A stretch of 64,000 nucleotides of DNA, from contig JAVVEQ010000008.1 in the NCBI GenBank assembly GCA_032250905.1, positions 27,104 through 91,103 on the forward strand. Reading direction: 5' to 3'. Below are positions 8,014 to 16,477 of the stretch, piece after piece. Position numbers and translations under genes: made by a program. The stretch's first letter is position 1. Each line of letters opens with the position of its first letter. Origin of the DNA: Desulfotignum sp032250905 (GTDB lineage Bacteria > Desulfobacterota > Desulfobacteria > Desulfobacterales > Desulfobacteraceae). A model generated the notes under the pieces. It made no database searches and was not told the origin of the DNA. It saw nothing but the letters and a program-made list of their open reading frames with translations.

Positions 8014-9294
8014 TTATTTTTCGGCCTGTTCTTTCATCACCAGAAAATACATGTTGCCTCTCACATTCATATGTCCGGCAGTAAAGCGGGCATATGCATC
8101 ACTGCCGCAGAACAGGTCCGCCCGGGCCGGCCCCCGGATGGCGCCGCCGGTATCCTGATTCATGACAAACAGGGAAACAGCAGGCCAGGATTCAGGATTC
8201 CCGGCGTCCCCGGTTCCGGTCAAGTGGTTGAAAGGAATCTCCGGCAACCGGGTTTCAACAAAACAAAGCGCCCCTTTGGGGAATATTCGAGAATCTGTGG
8301 CCATGGAGCGCAACGGGGTCAATGCCACGTTGATATTGCCGTAAGGACCGCCGGTACCGATCTTGAAAAACACGACACTGTCATTGTAATGAAGGACCTC
8401 ATCCACTCGATGAGGATGGGTCTCCAGCCATTGCCGGATGGCCTGCATGGACATCTTTTCACGATCGATCTCCTGGTTGTCGATCAGATACCGGCCGATG
8501 GAACGATACGGGTTGCCGTTGGTGCCGGCATACTGGATCCGAACGATCTCGTTTTCCGGCGTCCGGATCCGCCCGGATCCCTGAATTTCCAGAAAAAACC
8601 GGTCCACCCGGTTTTCCAGCCAGGCCACGGGAGGGGCCTGCAGGTGAAAATCGGTCATTTGATTGATCTCTTTTCTGGAAAAATACGGCACCACCTGATT
8701 TCCTTTTACCCTTCCCCGAAGCCGGTCATGCCCCTGGTATTGACTGGAAAACCTTGCCAGATTAATTTCCACAAGATCTGCGGGAACCGGATAAAGCGGA
8801 TATTGAAACCGCTCGTTTACATACAGACTGCCGTTGTAAGTGGGTTCAAAATATCCGGTAAACAGCACCTGGGATGTGTCATTGGCCGTGCTGGCATAGA
8901 CATGGAACCTCTCCCGGATAAACCGGTTCACGTCAGCTGCCGGCGGACGGGTCTCCAGAAACGCCTGGAGAACTTTCAGCGACGCAATCATATGGGTGAC
9001 CGTGTACTGGTCCGGGCCGAACTCCACGATGCGGTCACCCGGCAACCGGCTGAAATAGACCAGGCTTTCGGCCAATGCCGGGACAAATCCTGAAAAATCA
9101 AGACTGTCCGAAAAATCAGGATATCGGTCTTTTTTCAGCTTTTCCAGGGCTGGTTTTCGGGTTTCGACCTGTTCCCTGTCGGTCAACACCCCGCATCCGG
9201 CCAGGTTTATCAGCAGTGCCGCCAGAATGATTTTCCATAACTTTCGGTACCGTCTCCGAATCCGGCCGGATGGGCTCCATATTTTATTCTTCAC
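8014..9294 (-). CDS. mltA: Membrane-bound lytic murein transglycosylase A, lipoprotein
   Basis: A 426-residue lipoprotein with a basic N-terminus, hydrophobic helix and lipobox LAGC near residue 35. The MltA barrel follows, with VLFTGYFEPTYNGS and the C-terminal 3D domain (MNQDTGGAIRGPARADLFCG) carrying the catalytic aspartates. It cleaves peptidoglycan to 1,6-anhydromuropeptides from the outer membrane. The GTG start is chosen for its GAAAGG site and an 11-bp overlap with the end of rmuC. It is the last gene of a moaC-rmuC-mltA run. Confidence 0.85.
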   Translation of the reverse strand: MKNKIWSPSGRIRRRYRKLWKIILAALLINLAGCGVLTDREQVETRKPALEKLKKDRYPDFSDSLDFSGFVPALAESLVYFSRLPGDRIVEFGPDQYTVTHMIASLKVLQAFLETRPPAADVNRFIRERFHVYASTANDTSQVLFTGYFEPTYNGSLYVNERFQYPLYPVPADLVEINLARFSSQYQGHDRLRGRVKGNQVVPYFSRKEINQMTDFHLQAPPVAWLENRVDRFFLEIQGSGRIRTPENEIVRIQYAGTNGNPYRSIGRYLIDNQEIDREKMSMQAIRQWLETHPHRVDEVLHYNDSVVFFKIGTGGPYGNINVALTPLRSMATDSRIFPKGALCFVETRLPEIPFNHLTGTGDAGNPESWPAVSLFVMNQDTGGAIRGPARADLFCGSDAYARFTAGHMNVRGNMYFLVMKEQAEK

Positions 9295-10462
9295 GATCAG
9301 ACCTTTCTTTGAACAGACGTACGCCGGTATCCGGCGGATCAATGGAAACGATGTCCGGCATTTTCCTGGAAGCCACTCCCAGACATTCCAGGTCCCGGGC
9401 CGGCGGCACCACCTTTTTTTCCATGACGGTCACGGTGCGGTTGAAACTTCGGACACAGGTGTCAATGTCTTTTCCAAGGCGGTTCATGCTCTCAGCCATG
9501 GCACACAGCCGACGGTACAGGGTCATTCCTGACGTGCGGATCTTTTCTGCATTCTCAATGCCTTCCTTCTGCTGCCAGGCATAGGCCACCGATTTCAACA
9601 GGGCGATCAACGTGGTGGGGGTCGCCAGGATCACCCCTTTTTCCACCCCCTGTTCGATGAGATCCGGCTGCCGGCTCAAGGCGGCAGAGAAAAAGTTTTC
9701 TCCCGGAATAAACAGCACCACAAATTCCGGGGTCGGTGAAAACGCGGCCGCATAATTTTTGGCTGCCAGCTGTTGGATATGGGCCGCCACCTGACGGGCA
9801 TGGTCCGCCATCCGGGACTGCTTTTCCTCTTCATTATCCGCCTCCAGCGCGTCCAGATAAGCCATGAGCGGCACCTTGGCATCCACCACGATTTTGCGGT
9901 TCGACGGCAGGGTCACCACCATGTCCGGCCTCAGAGACCCTTTTCCCGATCCCTGGACCGGCTGTTCCTGGAAATCGCAATACCGGGCCATACCTGCCAG
10001 CTCCGCCACCTTTCTCAGGGTGATTTCCCCCCACCGGCCCCGTACATGGGGCAGACGAAGGGCCTTGACCAGATTTCCGGTTTCCAGATGCAGCTGATGC
10101 TGGACCCGTCCCATCTGGGCCAGTTGCTCAAAAATGACGCCATTGGCCCGTTCTCTGGATGCTTCCATGGCCTGCAACCGGGTTTCATACTGGTCCAGTG
10201 CCTGACGCATCGGATCCATGGTCTGGCGGAGCGCCTCCCCCTGGATGGAGAAGTCCTTTTTCGCCTCCCGGACATACCCTTTGAAATAGCGGTCCGCCAT
10301 CTCCATGAAACGGTTGGCATGCTGATACAACGCCTGATCCGACACCTCTTTCATGCGGGTGGCGGCAAGGGTTGTGCTGATCCGGACCAGGACGGCACAC
10401 ACCACCCCCCCCAGGACAAAACCCGCCCCCAGAAACCCCAGATTCTCCAGGGAAATTAACAT
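9284..10462 (-). CDS. rmuC: DNA recombination protein RmuC family
   Basis: A 392-residue protein with an N-terminal membrane anchor, then a long coiled coil (about 35-140), then the RmuC nuclease-like core. Core landmarks are VRGRWGEITLRKVAELAGM, RPDMVVTLPSNRKIVVDAKVPL and FSPTPEFVVLFIPGE, which fit the restriction-endonuclease-like fold. RmuC limits rearrangements at inverted repeats in E. coli; its reaction is not well defined. The start codon is 5 bp beyond the moaC stop, so the two are probably translated from one message. Confidence 0.9.
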   Translation of the reverse strand: MLISLENLGFLGAGFVLGGVVCAVLVRISTTLAATRMKEVSDQALYQHANRFMEMADRYFKGYVREAKKDFSIQGEALRQTMDPMRQALDQYETRLQAMEASRERANGVIFEQLAQMGRVQHQLHLETGNLVKALRLPHVRGRWGEITLRKVAELAGMARYCDFQEQPVQGSGKGSLRPDMVVTLPSNRKIVVDAKVPLMAYLDALEADNEEEKQSRMADHARQVAAHIQQLAAKNYAAAFSPTPEFVVLFIPGENFFSAALSRQPDLIEQGVEKGVILATPTTLIALLKSVAYAWQQKEGIENAEKIRTSGMTLYRRLCAMAESMNRLGKDIDTCVRSFNRTVTVMEKKVVPPARDLECLGVASRKMPDIVSIDPPDTGVRLFKERSDREE

Positions 10463-10466
10463 GTCA

Positions 10467-10973
10467 TCACACCGGTGACGTCTGGGTGTCCGGAATCTCT
10501 TCGGCCTGCCATGTACCGCTTTTTCCCCCGGATTTGGAAATCAGGCGTACCATTGATATCACCATCGCTTTATCATAGGATTTGCACATATCATAGATGG
10601 TGAGCCCGGCAACGGAAACCGCAGTCAACGCCTCCATCTCCACACCGGTCCGGCCGGTCAAAGACACGGTGGCCTGGATTCTGATACTGTGCGTATCCGG
10701 TTTGAAAAAAAAATCGACCCCTGCGTGGGTGATGTTCAGAGGGTGACACATGGGGACAAGTTCCGCCGTTTTCTTGGCAGCCATGATCCCGGCAATCCGT
10801 GCGGTTTCCAGGACATTGCCTTTTTTCACCTTTTCATCCATGATCCGGGCAAGCGTGTCCGGCTGCATGACAACAATCCCTTCCGCCACCGCGGTTCTCC
10901 GGGTTTCATTTTTGTCCCCCACATCCACCATGCGCACACGGCCCCGGTTGTCCAGGTGGGTAAATTCAGTCAT
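10467..10973 (-). CDS. moaC: Cyclic pyranopterin monophosphate synthase MoaC
   Basis: A 168-residue protein with the MoaC landmarks LVPMCHPLNITHAGV, GVEMEALTAVSVAGLTIYDM and the KSGG tail. MoaC converts 3',8-cyclo-7,8-dihydro-GTP to cyclic pyranopterin monophosphate in molybdopterin synthesis. It follows the MoaE-like gene by 21 bp on the same strand. MoaA and MoaD are not in the window. Confidence 0.95.
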   Translation of the reverse strand: MTEFTHLDNRGRVRMVDVGDKNETRRTAVAEGIVVMQPDTLARIMDEKVKKGNVLETARIAGIMAAKKTAELVPMCHPLNITHAGVDFFFKPDTHSIRIQATVSLTGRTGVEMEALTAVSVAGLTIYDMCKSYDKAMVISMVRLISKSGGKSGTWQAEEIPDTQTSPV

Positions 10974-10994
10974 GGGTATTCCTTGTAAACAGGT

Positions 10995-11393
10995 TCATGA
11001 TTCAAAAAACTGCGTTTTGCGGGTCGCCTCCGCCTTGATCTGGTTGAGGGTGTCGGTCAGGGCCGCAATCACATTTTCCCGGATATTGCCGGCCACCACC
11101 AGAAACATCACATCATCCCCCACCTTGAGCGGTTTTTTTTCCCTGATATGCACCTGGATATCCAGGATACCGGGACGTGCCCGCTCCTTTTCCAGAATCT
11201 GTTCAAGCCGGGCATGATTCACCGCAATCTCAAGTCCGGTGACACCCCGGCCTTCCCTGGAGGTTTCCCTGACCACCCCGTTATGGGCCAGAATCATTCC
11301 GGCTTCGGAAAACCGGGGGTGGGCTTTGATGTTTGCCACCATGTCCGCCAGGGTCAAGGGTGTGTCTTCACGACTACTGATTTTTTCAACCAT
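10995..11393 (-). CDS. moaE: MoaE-like molybdopterin synthase large subunit
   Basis: A 132-residue protein that keeps the MoaE layout: an early GVVRETSREGRGVTGLEIAVN strand, a central helix with clustered charges, and LKVGDDVMFLVVAGNIRENVIAAL before the terminal helix. It is divergent: the usual HR dipeptide and the catalytic-lysine tail (PIWKKE type) are replaced by TRKTQFF. Standard MoaE transfers dithiolene sulfur from MoaD to cyclic pyranopterin. The place next to moaC and mobA supports a role in the same pathway, but the altered tail leaves activity uncertain. Confidence 0.78.
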   Translation of the reverse strand: MVEKISSREDTPLTLADMVANIKAHPRFSEAGMILAHNGVVRETSREGRGVTGLEIAVNHARLEQILEKERARPGILDIQVHIREKKPLKVGDDVMFLVVAGNIRENVIAALTDTLNQIKAEATRKTQFFES

Positions 11394-11466
11394 CCATCTG
11401 TCCTTTCATTTGTTTTGCGTTTGCGGGGTCATCCGTCGGAGGTTTGCCTGACTTCCACCCTGCGCC

Positions 11467-12069
11467 CTATTTTGTTACAGCCATCTGCCTGGCTTTTTCA
11501 AGATCGGCCGGCGTGTTCACATTGAAAATAAAGTCCATGTCCGGATCCAGCCGTCTCAACACGGACATCGGCACTTCCCTGACATGCTTTTTTTTGTAAA
11601 ATTTCTTGATCATGAGTATATTGTTTTTCAGGTTTTCTTCGATCAGAGGAATGCACTCCCTGGAATACACTGCGGACAGAGGCTCGAGCCCGTCATCCGT
11701 GCGGGGAATGACCACATGATCGCCGGGTCTGACCCGGTCCAGCAGATGCCGGATCACTGCCTCACTGGCAAAGGGAATGTCACAGGCAGTCACATAGGCG
11801 TAAGGATGTGAGGCATAGAACAGTCCGGCATGCAGCCCTGCCAGCACACACCGGGCTGGAATGATGTCGGTGACCACCATCATGTCCAGACCCATGAATT
11901 CTTTGGGTTCATTCACCACAATGATGGTTTCTTTGAACAGTTTTGAGAAAATCCCACACAGTCTTTCCAGTATGCTCATCTCTCCAACCCGGTGAAAGGT
12001 CTTTTTTTTCCCGGGAAGCCGGCTGTTTTTTCCACCGGCCAGAATCACCCCTGTGCAGTCCAGTTTCAT
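11467..12069 (-). CDS. mobA: Molybdenum cofactor guanylyltransferase MobA
   Basis: A 200-residue nucleotidyltransferase of GT-A fold, with the N-terminal loop ILAGGKNSRLPGKKKTFH and a later YVTACDIPFAS acidic metal site. MobA attaches GMP to molybdopterin, making the bis-MGD precursor needed by formate dehydrogenases and related enzymes. The second ATG (MKLDCTG) is chosen because the glycine-rich loop sits near the N-terminus in this family and an AAGGA site precedes it. It is oriented with moaE and moaC but 74 bp apart, and divergent from pyrR. Confidence 0.88.
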   Translation of the reverse strand: MKLDCTGVILAGGKNSRLPGKKKTFHRVGEMSILERLCGIFSKLFKETIIVVNEPKEFMGLDMMVVTDIIPARCVLAGLHAGLFYASHPYAYVTACDIPFASEAVIRHLLDRVRPGDHVVIPRTDDGLEPLSAVYSRECIPLIEENLKNNILMIKKFYKKKHVREVPMSVLRRLDPDMDFIFNVNTPADLEKARQMAVTK

Positions 12070-12206
12070 CGGCAGTTGTCCTTGGCAATGATCATCCATG
12101 CGGGTGCATTATATCCGACTTCCCCTGAAAATCAAGGTATTGCTCCATGACGCAAAAGGTGGTACATTTTTTTTGGTATTAACCCCTTTGTTTTGAAAGG
12201 CAGTGC

Positions 12207-12746
12207 ATGAAACAGACGCGACCCATCCTCAATGCCCCGGATTTCAAACGCATTCTGTCCCGAATCGCCCATGAAATCATTGAAAAACATCAGGGCGCCC
12301 AGAATCTGGCCCTGGTGGGAATTCAGACCCGGGGGGATTTTCTGGCCCATCGCCTGGCAGACCGGATTCAAAAAATTGAGGAGGTCACTGTGCCCGTGGG
12401 CAGTATGGATATCAACATGTACCGGGATGACTGGACAAAAATCAGCCATCAGCCGGTTGTCCGGCCTTCGGATATCCCCTTCAGCGTGGACGACACCAAC
12501 ATTGTTCTGGTGGATGACGTGCTGTACACCGGAAGAACCATCCGGGCCGCCATGGAAGCGCTCATGGATTTCGGCCGTCCCGCCCGCATCGAACTGGCCA
12601 TACTTGTGGACCGGGGACACCGTGAACTGCCCATTCAGGCGGATTACAAAGGCATTTTCGTGGACACGGATCACCAGGATACCATCCAGGTCCATGTGTC
12701 CGAGCATGACAATCAGGATCTGGTATTCAGGGAAATCAATGCATGA
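12207..12746 (+). CDS. pyrR: Bifunctional pyrimidine regulatory protein / uracil phosphoribosyltransferase PyrR
   Basis: A 179-residue type I phosphoribosyltransferase with the PRPP loop VLVDDVLYTGRTIRAAM, early GIQTRGDFLAHRLADRI, and AILVDRGHRELPI, all PyrR hallmarks. In Gram-positives PyrR attenuates pyr operons by RNA binding. Outside them its regulatory role is less certain and it may act as a uracil phosphoribosyltransferase. No pyr genes or pyr-type attenuator is nearby. Its stop overlaps the moaB start by 4 bp, linking pyrimidine salvage with a molybdopterin gene in one unit. Confidence 0.93.
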   Translation: MKQTRPILNAPDFKRILSRIAHEIIEKHQGAQNLALVGIQTRGDFLAHRLADRIQKIEEVTVPVGSMDINMYRDDWTKISHQPVVRPSDIPFSVDDTNIVLVDDVLYTGRTIRAAMEALMDFGRPARIELAILVDRGHRELPIQADYKGIFVDTDHQDTIQVHVSEHDNQDLVFREINA

Positions 12747-13249
12747 GCACTCAAGAACACAGGAAAAACGCGGTCCAGCATATACGGATCGCGGTCATCA
12801 GCATATCCACCACCCGGAAGCTGCCGGATGACAAAAGCGGCGCCTGGATCAAAAAACAGGCCCAGAAAGAAGGGCATGAAGTCGTAATTCACCAGGTTGT
12901 CGATGATGACATTACCGGCATCCAGAATCTGTTGACCCATGTGGTGGAAAAAATCGCGCCCCATGCCGTGATCATGACCGGCGGCACCGGCCTCAGCCCC
13001 AAAGATGTCACCATAGAAGCGGTGCAGCCGTTTTTCGACAAGACCCTGACCGCCTTCGGCCCGGTGTTTGCGCAGCTCTCTTTTGAGGAAATCGATGCCG
13101 CCGCCATCGGTTCAAGGGCCATGGCCGGTATTATCAGAAATGTGCTGGTGTTCTGCATTCCCGGCAGTCTCAAAGCCTGCAAACTGGCCTGCAATGCATT
13201 GATTTTTCCGGAAATCGGACACTTGCTCAAACATATGAGGGAAAAATAA
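12743..13249 (+). CDS. moaB: Molybdenum cofactor biosynthesis protein MoaB/Mog
   Basis: A 168-residue MoaB/MogA fold protein. Motifs are VIMTGGTGLSPKDVT, the helix after it, and CIPGSLKACKLACNALIFPEIGHLL. It binds molybdopterin and adenylates it, or acts in metal insertion. It is in the middle of a tightly overlapping trio: ATGA overlap with pyrR and TAATG overlap with the next gene. Together with moaC, moaE and mobA across the divergent region it gives a partial Moco cluster beside the tungstate importer. Confidence 0.92.
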   Translation: MSTQEHRKNAVQHIRIAVISISTTRKLPDDKSGAWIKKQAQKEGHEVVIHQVVDDDITGIQNLLTHVVEKIAPHAVIMTGGTGLSPKDVTIEAVQPFFDKTLTAFGPVFAQLSFEEIDAAAIGSRAMAGIIRNVLVFCIPGSLKACKLACNALIFPEIGHLLKHMREK

Positions 13250-13656
13250 TGACAACAGAACTGGCCCAGTTCATTTCAGAATGGAAAGACAACGATACCC
13301 GGATCAAACAGGCATTTGAAGAACTGCTGACCCATTTGGAAACCCTGGACCGGACCCGGCTGGAATTCGTGGCAAGGCCCACGGTCAGTTATTCGGTCCG
13401 CCCCAGGCATGATCTCCAGAAGAAGCGGGCATTATACGCCATGGTGGATGTCATCGATGATGATCCGGACAACCGGTGGCTCTCGGTATGCTTTTACGGG
13501 GAAATGATCACGGATCCGGAGGAAAAAGGGGACCTGATTCCCGAGGGTCTCCTGGGGGAGGACGGGTATTGTTTTGATCTGGATGAATATGATCCGTCTG
13601 ATCTGGAATACCTGAAACAGCGTCTCACTGAAGCCCACGACAACGCACCGGAATAA
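13249..13656 (+). CDS. Conserved-looking hypothetical protein coupled to moaB
   Basis: A 135-residue soluble, acidic protein I do not recognise. It starts with a helical segment (to about residue 40), then a mixed part with RPTVSYSVRPRHDLQKKRALYAMVDV and a Trp-containing strand DNRWLSVCFYGEMI, and an acidic C-terminus. The start shares one base with the moaB stop, which implies translational coupling, and codon use is like the neighbours. A strong stem-loop follows, ending the operon. No Moco motif is visible, so a role in that pathway is only suggested by position. Confidence 0.72.
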   Translation: MTTELAQFISEWKDNDTRIKQAFEELLTHLETLDRTRLEFVARPTVSYSVRPRHDLQKKRALYAMVDVIDDDPDNRWLSVCFYGEMITDPEEKGDLIPEGLLGEDGYCFDLDEYDPSDLEYLKQRLTEAHDNAPE

Positions 13657-13667
13657 CCGGACTGTCC

Positions 13668-13698
13668 CCGGGACGGTTTCTTTTGAAAACCGTCCCGG
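13668..13698. terminator. Strong stem-loop between convergent operons
   Basis: A perfect 12-bp stem (CCGGGACGGTTT and its complement) with a 7-base loop lies between the moaB-linked gene and ychF, which converge. There is no long T run on either side, so termination in both directions is likely but not textbook. Confidence 0.6.
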
Positions 13699-13725
13699 CA
13701 AATAAATGGAAACGTGTTTCAGCAA

Positions 13726-14796
13726 TTACACTGAAAACCGGATGTTCAGAATATCCCCGTCTTTGACCGGATATGTTTTGCCTTCCACAAAAAACCGTCC
13801 GGTTTTTTTTAACTCTGCTTCAGCGCCTGCGGATATCAGGTCGTCATAGGAAAACACCTCCGCCCTGATAAACCCTCTTTCCAGATCCGAATGAATGACA
13901 CCGGCTGCCTGGGGGGCCGTGCTTCCCTGCCGAACCAGCCATTGACGCACCTCGTCTTTGCCCACAGTGAAAAAAGAAATCAGGTTCAGAGATCTCAGAC
14001 ACAGACGGGTGAGCATTTCAAGCGCGGTTTCCTGGATACCCAGTGCATCCAGAAATTCCTGTTTTTCTGATGCGGTGTCCAGCAACGCTATCTCCGCTTC
14101 CACCTTGGCGGATACCAGCATCGCTTCGATGGCCTGTGCCTGGCATGCCGGTTCAAACCGGGACAGCAGCTCCTGGTTACCCAGGTCATCTTCAGCCACG
14201 TTCACGGCAATCACCATTTTTTTCCGTGTGATGAACGGATAGCTGCGGATCATCTTTTCTTCATCCGGAGTCAGTTCCATCAACCGCAACGGGATTTCCT
14301 GCTCCAGGTGCTGCTGAATGCGCTGCATCAACGCCAGTTCTTTCTGCCGGGCCTCGTCCTTGATTTTTTTCACCTCATCGGTCAGCCGCTGAATCCGTTT
14401 TTCCGCAAAAATCTGATCATGCATCAGCAGCTCGGCATTCACACTTTCAAAATCCCGCCAGGGATTCACTGATCCGGCCGCATGATACACCGCATCATCT
14501 TCAAAGGCCCGGATGACATGACAAATAGCGTCCATATCGGCGATATCCCTGAAGATCTCACCGCCCGAAATGGTCTCGGCTTCGAGTTTGGGCAGCAGCA
14601 CCAGATCCAGCCGTGCCCGGACCTGTTTTTTGGGCTGATACATATCCACCAGGGTATTGAACCGGGAGTCCAGTATATCTGCGGCACCAGGCACCGGTTT
14701 GGTCGTCTTTGACGCGTCCAGTGCCGCATTTCCTGTCAATATCTGAAACAGCGTTTTCTTGCCTGTCTGGGGCAGGCCGATAATGCCGACTTTCAT
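13726..14796 (-). CDS. ychF: Redox-regulated ATPase YchF (Obg family)
   Basis: A 356-residue TRAFAC P-loop protein. The P-loop is GLPQTGKKT rather than the usual NVGKST. The adenine-specifying NxxE motif appears as VNVAEDD, which is what makes YchF an ATPase, not a GTPase. A coiled-coil hairpin (about 120-165) and a C-terminal TGS domain (GAEAELKKTGRFFVEGKTYPV) follow. YchF binds ribosomes and has been tied to oxidative stress. The odd P-loop still has the essential GK-K/S-T pattern. It is followed on the minus strand by nothing before the stem-loop terminator. Confidence 0.92.
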   Translation of the reverse strand: MKVGIIGLPQTGKKTLFQILTGNAALDASKTTKPVPGAADILDSRFNTLVDMYQPKKQVRARLDLVLLPKLEAETISGGEIFRDIADMDAICHVIRAFEDDAVYHAAGSVNPWRDFESVNAELLMHDQIFAEKRIQRLTDEVKKIKDEARQKELALMQRIQQHLEQEIPLRLMELTPDEEKMIRSYPFITRKKMVIAVNVAEDDLGNQELLSRFEPACQAQAIEAMLVSAKVEAEIALLDTASEKQEFLDALGIQETALEMLTRLCLRSLNLISFFTVGKDEVRQWLVRQGSTAPQAAGVIHSDLERGFIRAEVFSYDDLISAGAEAELKKTGRFFVEGKTYPVKDGDILNIRFSV

Positions 14797-14852
14797 AGCG
14801 TTGGGTATTCCCTTGATTGTTTAAATTTAAACCCCTTCCCCGCAGAAACGGT

Positions 14853-15161
14853 TCAGGGCAGATGAATCCGTCTTTTTTCCGGGTTGCTGTGGGGCCGGTA
14901 GAGCACGGCCACATGCCCTACCATACCGGCAATCGCCGCGCCCGTATGCCGGGAAATTTCTTCGAGCAGTCCGTTTTTGATCTCTTTGTCCTTGTGGTCC
15001 ACAAACTTGAGTTTGATCAGTTCCGCTCCGTCCAGTGCGGTCTCGATCTCATCCATCAGGGCCTGTGTCACCCCTTTGGCACCCACATACGCCCCGGGGT
15101 TCAAATGATGGGCCAGGCCACGCAGATATTTGCGCTGGCTCCCGGTCAACTGCATTGCCAT
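14853..15161 (-). CDS. yhbY: YhbY-family (CRM domain) RNA-binding protein
   Basis: A 102-residue protein with a single CRM domain, starting MAMQLTGSQRKYLRGLAHHL and with the RNA-binding loop VGAKGVT. YhbY associates with pre-50S ribosomes. The start has an AAGG site directly upstream and gives the standard domain length; the long in-frame extension reaching 15425 is unlike the family. It is 56 bp upstream of ychF and may share its transcript, coupling two ribosome-associated proteins. Confidence 0.9.
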   Translation of the reverse strand: MAMQLTGSQRKYLRGLAHHLNPGAYVGAKGVTQALMDEIETALDGAELIKLKFVDHKDKEIKNGLLEEISRHTGAAIAGMVGHVAVLYRPHSNPEKRRIHLP

Positions 15162-15270
15162 CCTTATCCGTCCTTTTATCCTGAATTCATTTAAAAATCG
15201 TTTATATATCACAGGTCTGAATGTTTGAACAGACCGCAGAAAAAGCCGGGGGTGATTTTTAAAATTTTCC

Positions 15271-15299
15271 TTGTGTATATTGCCGATTAATTTTATAAG
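15271..15299 (+). promoter_or_regulatory. Candidate sigma-70 promoter for ppaC
   Basis: TTGTGT and TATAAG are 17 bp apart, in an AT-rich stretch about 150 bp before the gene. Start would be near 15306 and leave a leader of about 145 nt containing a hairpin. The rest of the 288-bp gap to yhbY shows no gene. Confidence 0.4.
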
Positions 15300-15384
15300 A
15301 TACTCTGATTTTAACAGGATCTGTCCATTTTTCCGCAATACGAATTGCACGGGACACCGGAGAGATGCAACTGTGAAACCGTAT

Positions 15385-15410
15385 GATGATGGGCGACAAG
15401 CCGCATCATC
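15385..15410 (+). promoter_or_regulatory. Leader hairpin upstream of ppaC
   Basis: GATGATG-GGC and GCC-G-CATCATC pair around a GACAA loop and are followed by TCTTTG, 40 bp before the ppaC start. It could be a weak attenuator or an mRNA-stabilising element. No alternate antiterminator pairing was found by eye. Confidence 0.35.
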
Positions 15411-15449
15411 TCTTTGTATAACCATGACATTAATCAGTTAGGAGGTTTT

Positions 15450-16370
15450 ATGACAACTTTGGTATTTGGCCACAAAAATCCAGATACAGATTCTGTCTGT
15501 GCCGCCATTGCACTGGCAGATCTCAAGAAAAAACTGGGTGAGGATATCGCCCCGGCGGTTCAGGGAGAACTCAACCCGGAATCCAGGTTCGTCCTGGATA
15601 AATTCGGCGTCTCCGCCCCGGCCGTGGTGACCAGCTATGCGGGCAAGGATGTCTACCTGGTGGACCATTCCGACCTGGCCCAGAGCCCGGACGATCTGAA
15701 GCAGGCCAATATTCTGGGAATCGTGGACCATCACAAACTCGGGGATGTGACCACGGGTCAGCCCCTGGAATGCTGGATCTGGCCGGTGGGATGCACCTGC
15801 ACCGTCATCTCCCGCATGTACAAATACCTGGGCGTGGAAATTCCCAAGGATATTGCCGGCATCATGCTGTGCGCCATCCTGTCCGACACCGTGATCTTCA
15901 AATCCGCCACCTGCACGGACGAGGACAAGGCGGTGTGCGCGGAACTGTCTGAACTCTGCGGTGAATCCAACCTGGAAGCTTTGGGCATCGAGATGTTCAA
16001 GGTGAAATCCGCTGTGGAAGGCACTCCCATCCGGGAACTGGTGTTCCGGGATTACAAGGACTTCAACATGAGCGGCAAGGGCGTGGGCGTGGGCCAGCTG
16101 GAACTGGTGGACCTGTCCATCGTGGACGGCATCAAGGCAGACCTGGAAAAGGACATTCAGGCCCTGAAGGCGGAAAAAGGCCATCATTCCGTTCTGCTGA
16201 TGCTCACCGACATCATGAAGGAAGGCACCGAGCTGCTGGTGGCCTCAGATGACGAGTCTGTGGTTGAAAAAGCGTTCGGCGTGGCGCCCAAAGACGGCAA
16301 AGCCTGGCTGCCCGGCATCATGAGCCGGAAAAAACAGATTGTACCGGATCTGGAAAAAGCGTTCAGCTGA
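15450..16370 (+). CDS. ppaC: Manganese-dependent inorganic pyrophosphatase (family II, DHH-DHHA2)
   Basis: A 306-residue cytosolic enzyme that hydrolyses pyrophosphate. DHH domain motifs include FGHKNPDTDS (metal ligands), VDHSD and VDHHKLGD. The DHHA2 domain carries the substrate-binding Arg-Lys tail seen here as MSRKKQIVP. There are no CBS inserts, so it is the short, unregulated form. A strong GGAGG site precedes the start. In sulfate reducers it would pull ATP sulfurylase forward by removing PPi. Codon choice is more biased to C/G endings than in neighbours, consistent with high expression. Confidence 0.96.
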   Translation: MTTLVFGHKNPDTDSVCAAIALADLKKKLGEDIAPAVQGELNPESRFVLDKFGVSAPAVVTSYAGKDVYLVDHSDLAQSPDDLKQANILGIVDHHKLGDVTTGQPLECWIWPVGCTCTVISRMYKYLGVEIPKDIAGIMLCAILSDTVIFKSATCTDEDKAVCAELSELCGESNLEALGIEMFKVKSAVEGTPIRELVFRDYKDFNMSGKGVGVGQLELVDLSIVDGIKADLEKDIQALKAEKGHHSVLLMLTDIMKEGTELLVASDDESVVEKAFGVAPKDGKAWLPGIMSRKKQIVPDLEKAFS

Positions 16371-16404
16371 TTCCGGCAACCATACAACAGGCCTGAAAAA
16401 CAAG

Positions 16405-16445
16405 GGGGCCGTCATCAGAATCCTTCCGATGACGGCCCCTTTATT
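16405..16445 (+). terminator. Rho-independent terminator after ppaC
   Basis: An 11-bp perfect GC-rich stem (GGGGCCGTCAT with its complement), 13-base loop, then TTTATT. It lies 35 bp after the ppaC stop. Confidence 0.85.
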
Positions 16446-16477
16446 GTTGAACGGTTTTTAATACCGGTCACATGGCA

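Noticed and set aside
7999..9093. A 364-codon open frame on the plus strand opposite mltA
   Set aside because: It is the shadow of mltA: His/Pro/Gly-rich with no domain, while the minus frame has a lipobox and MltA motifs.
12132..12707. A 191-codon minus-strand frame opposite pyrR
   Set aside because: Antisense of a clear phosphoribosyltransferase.
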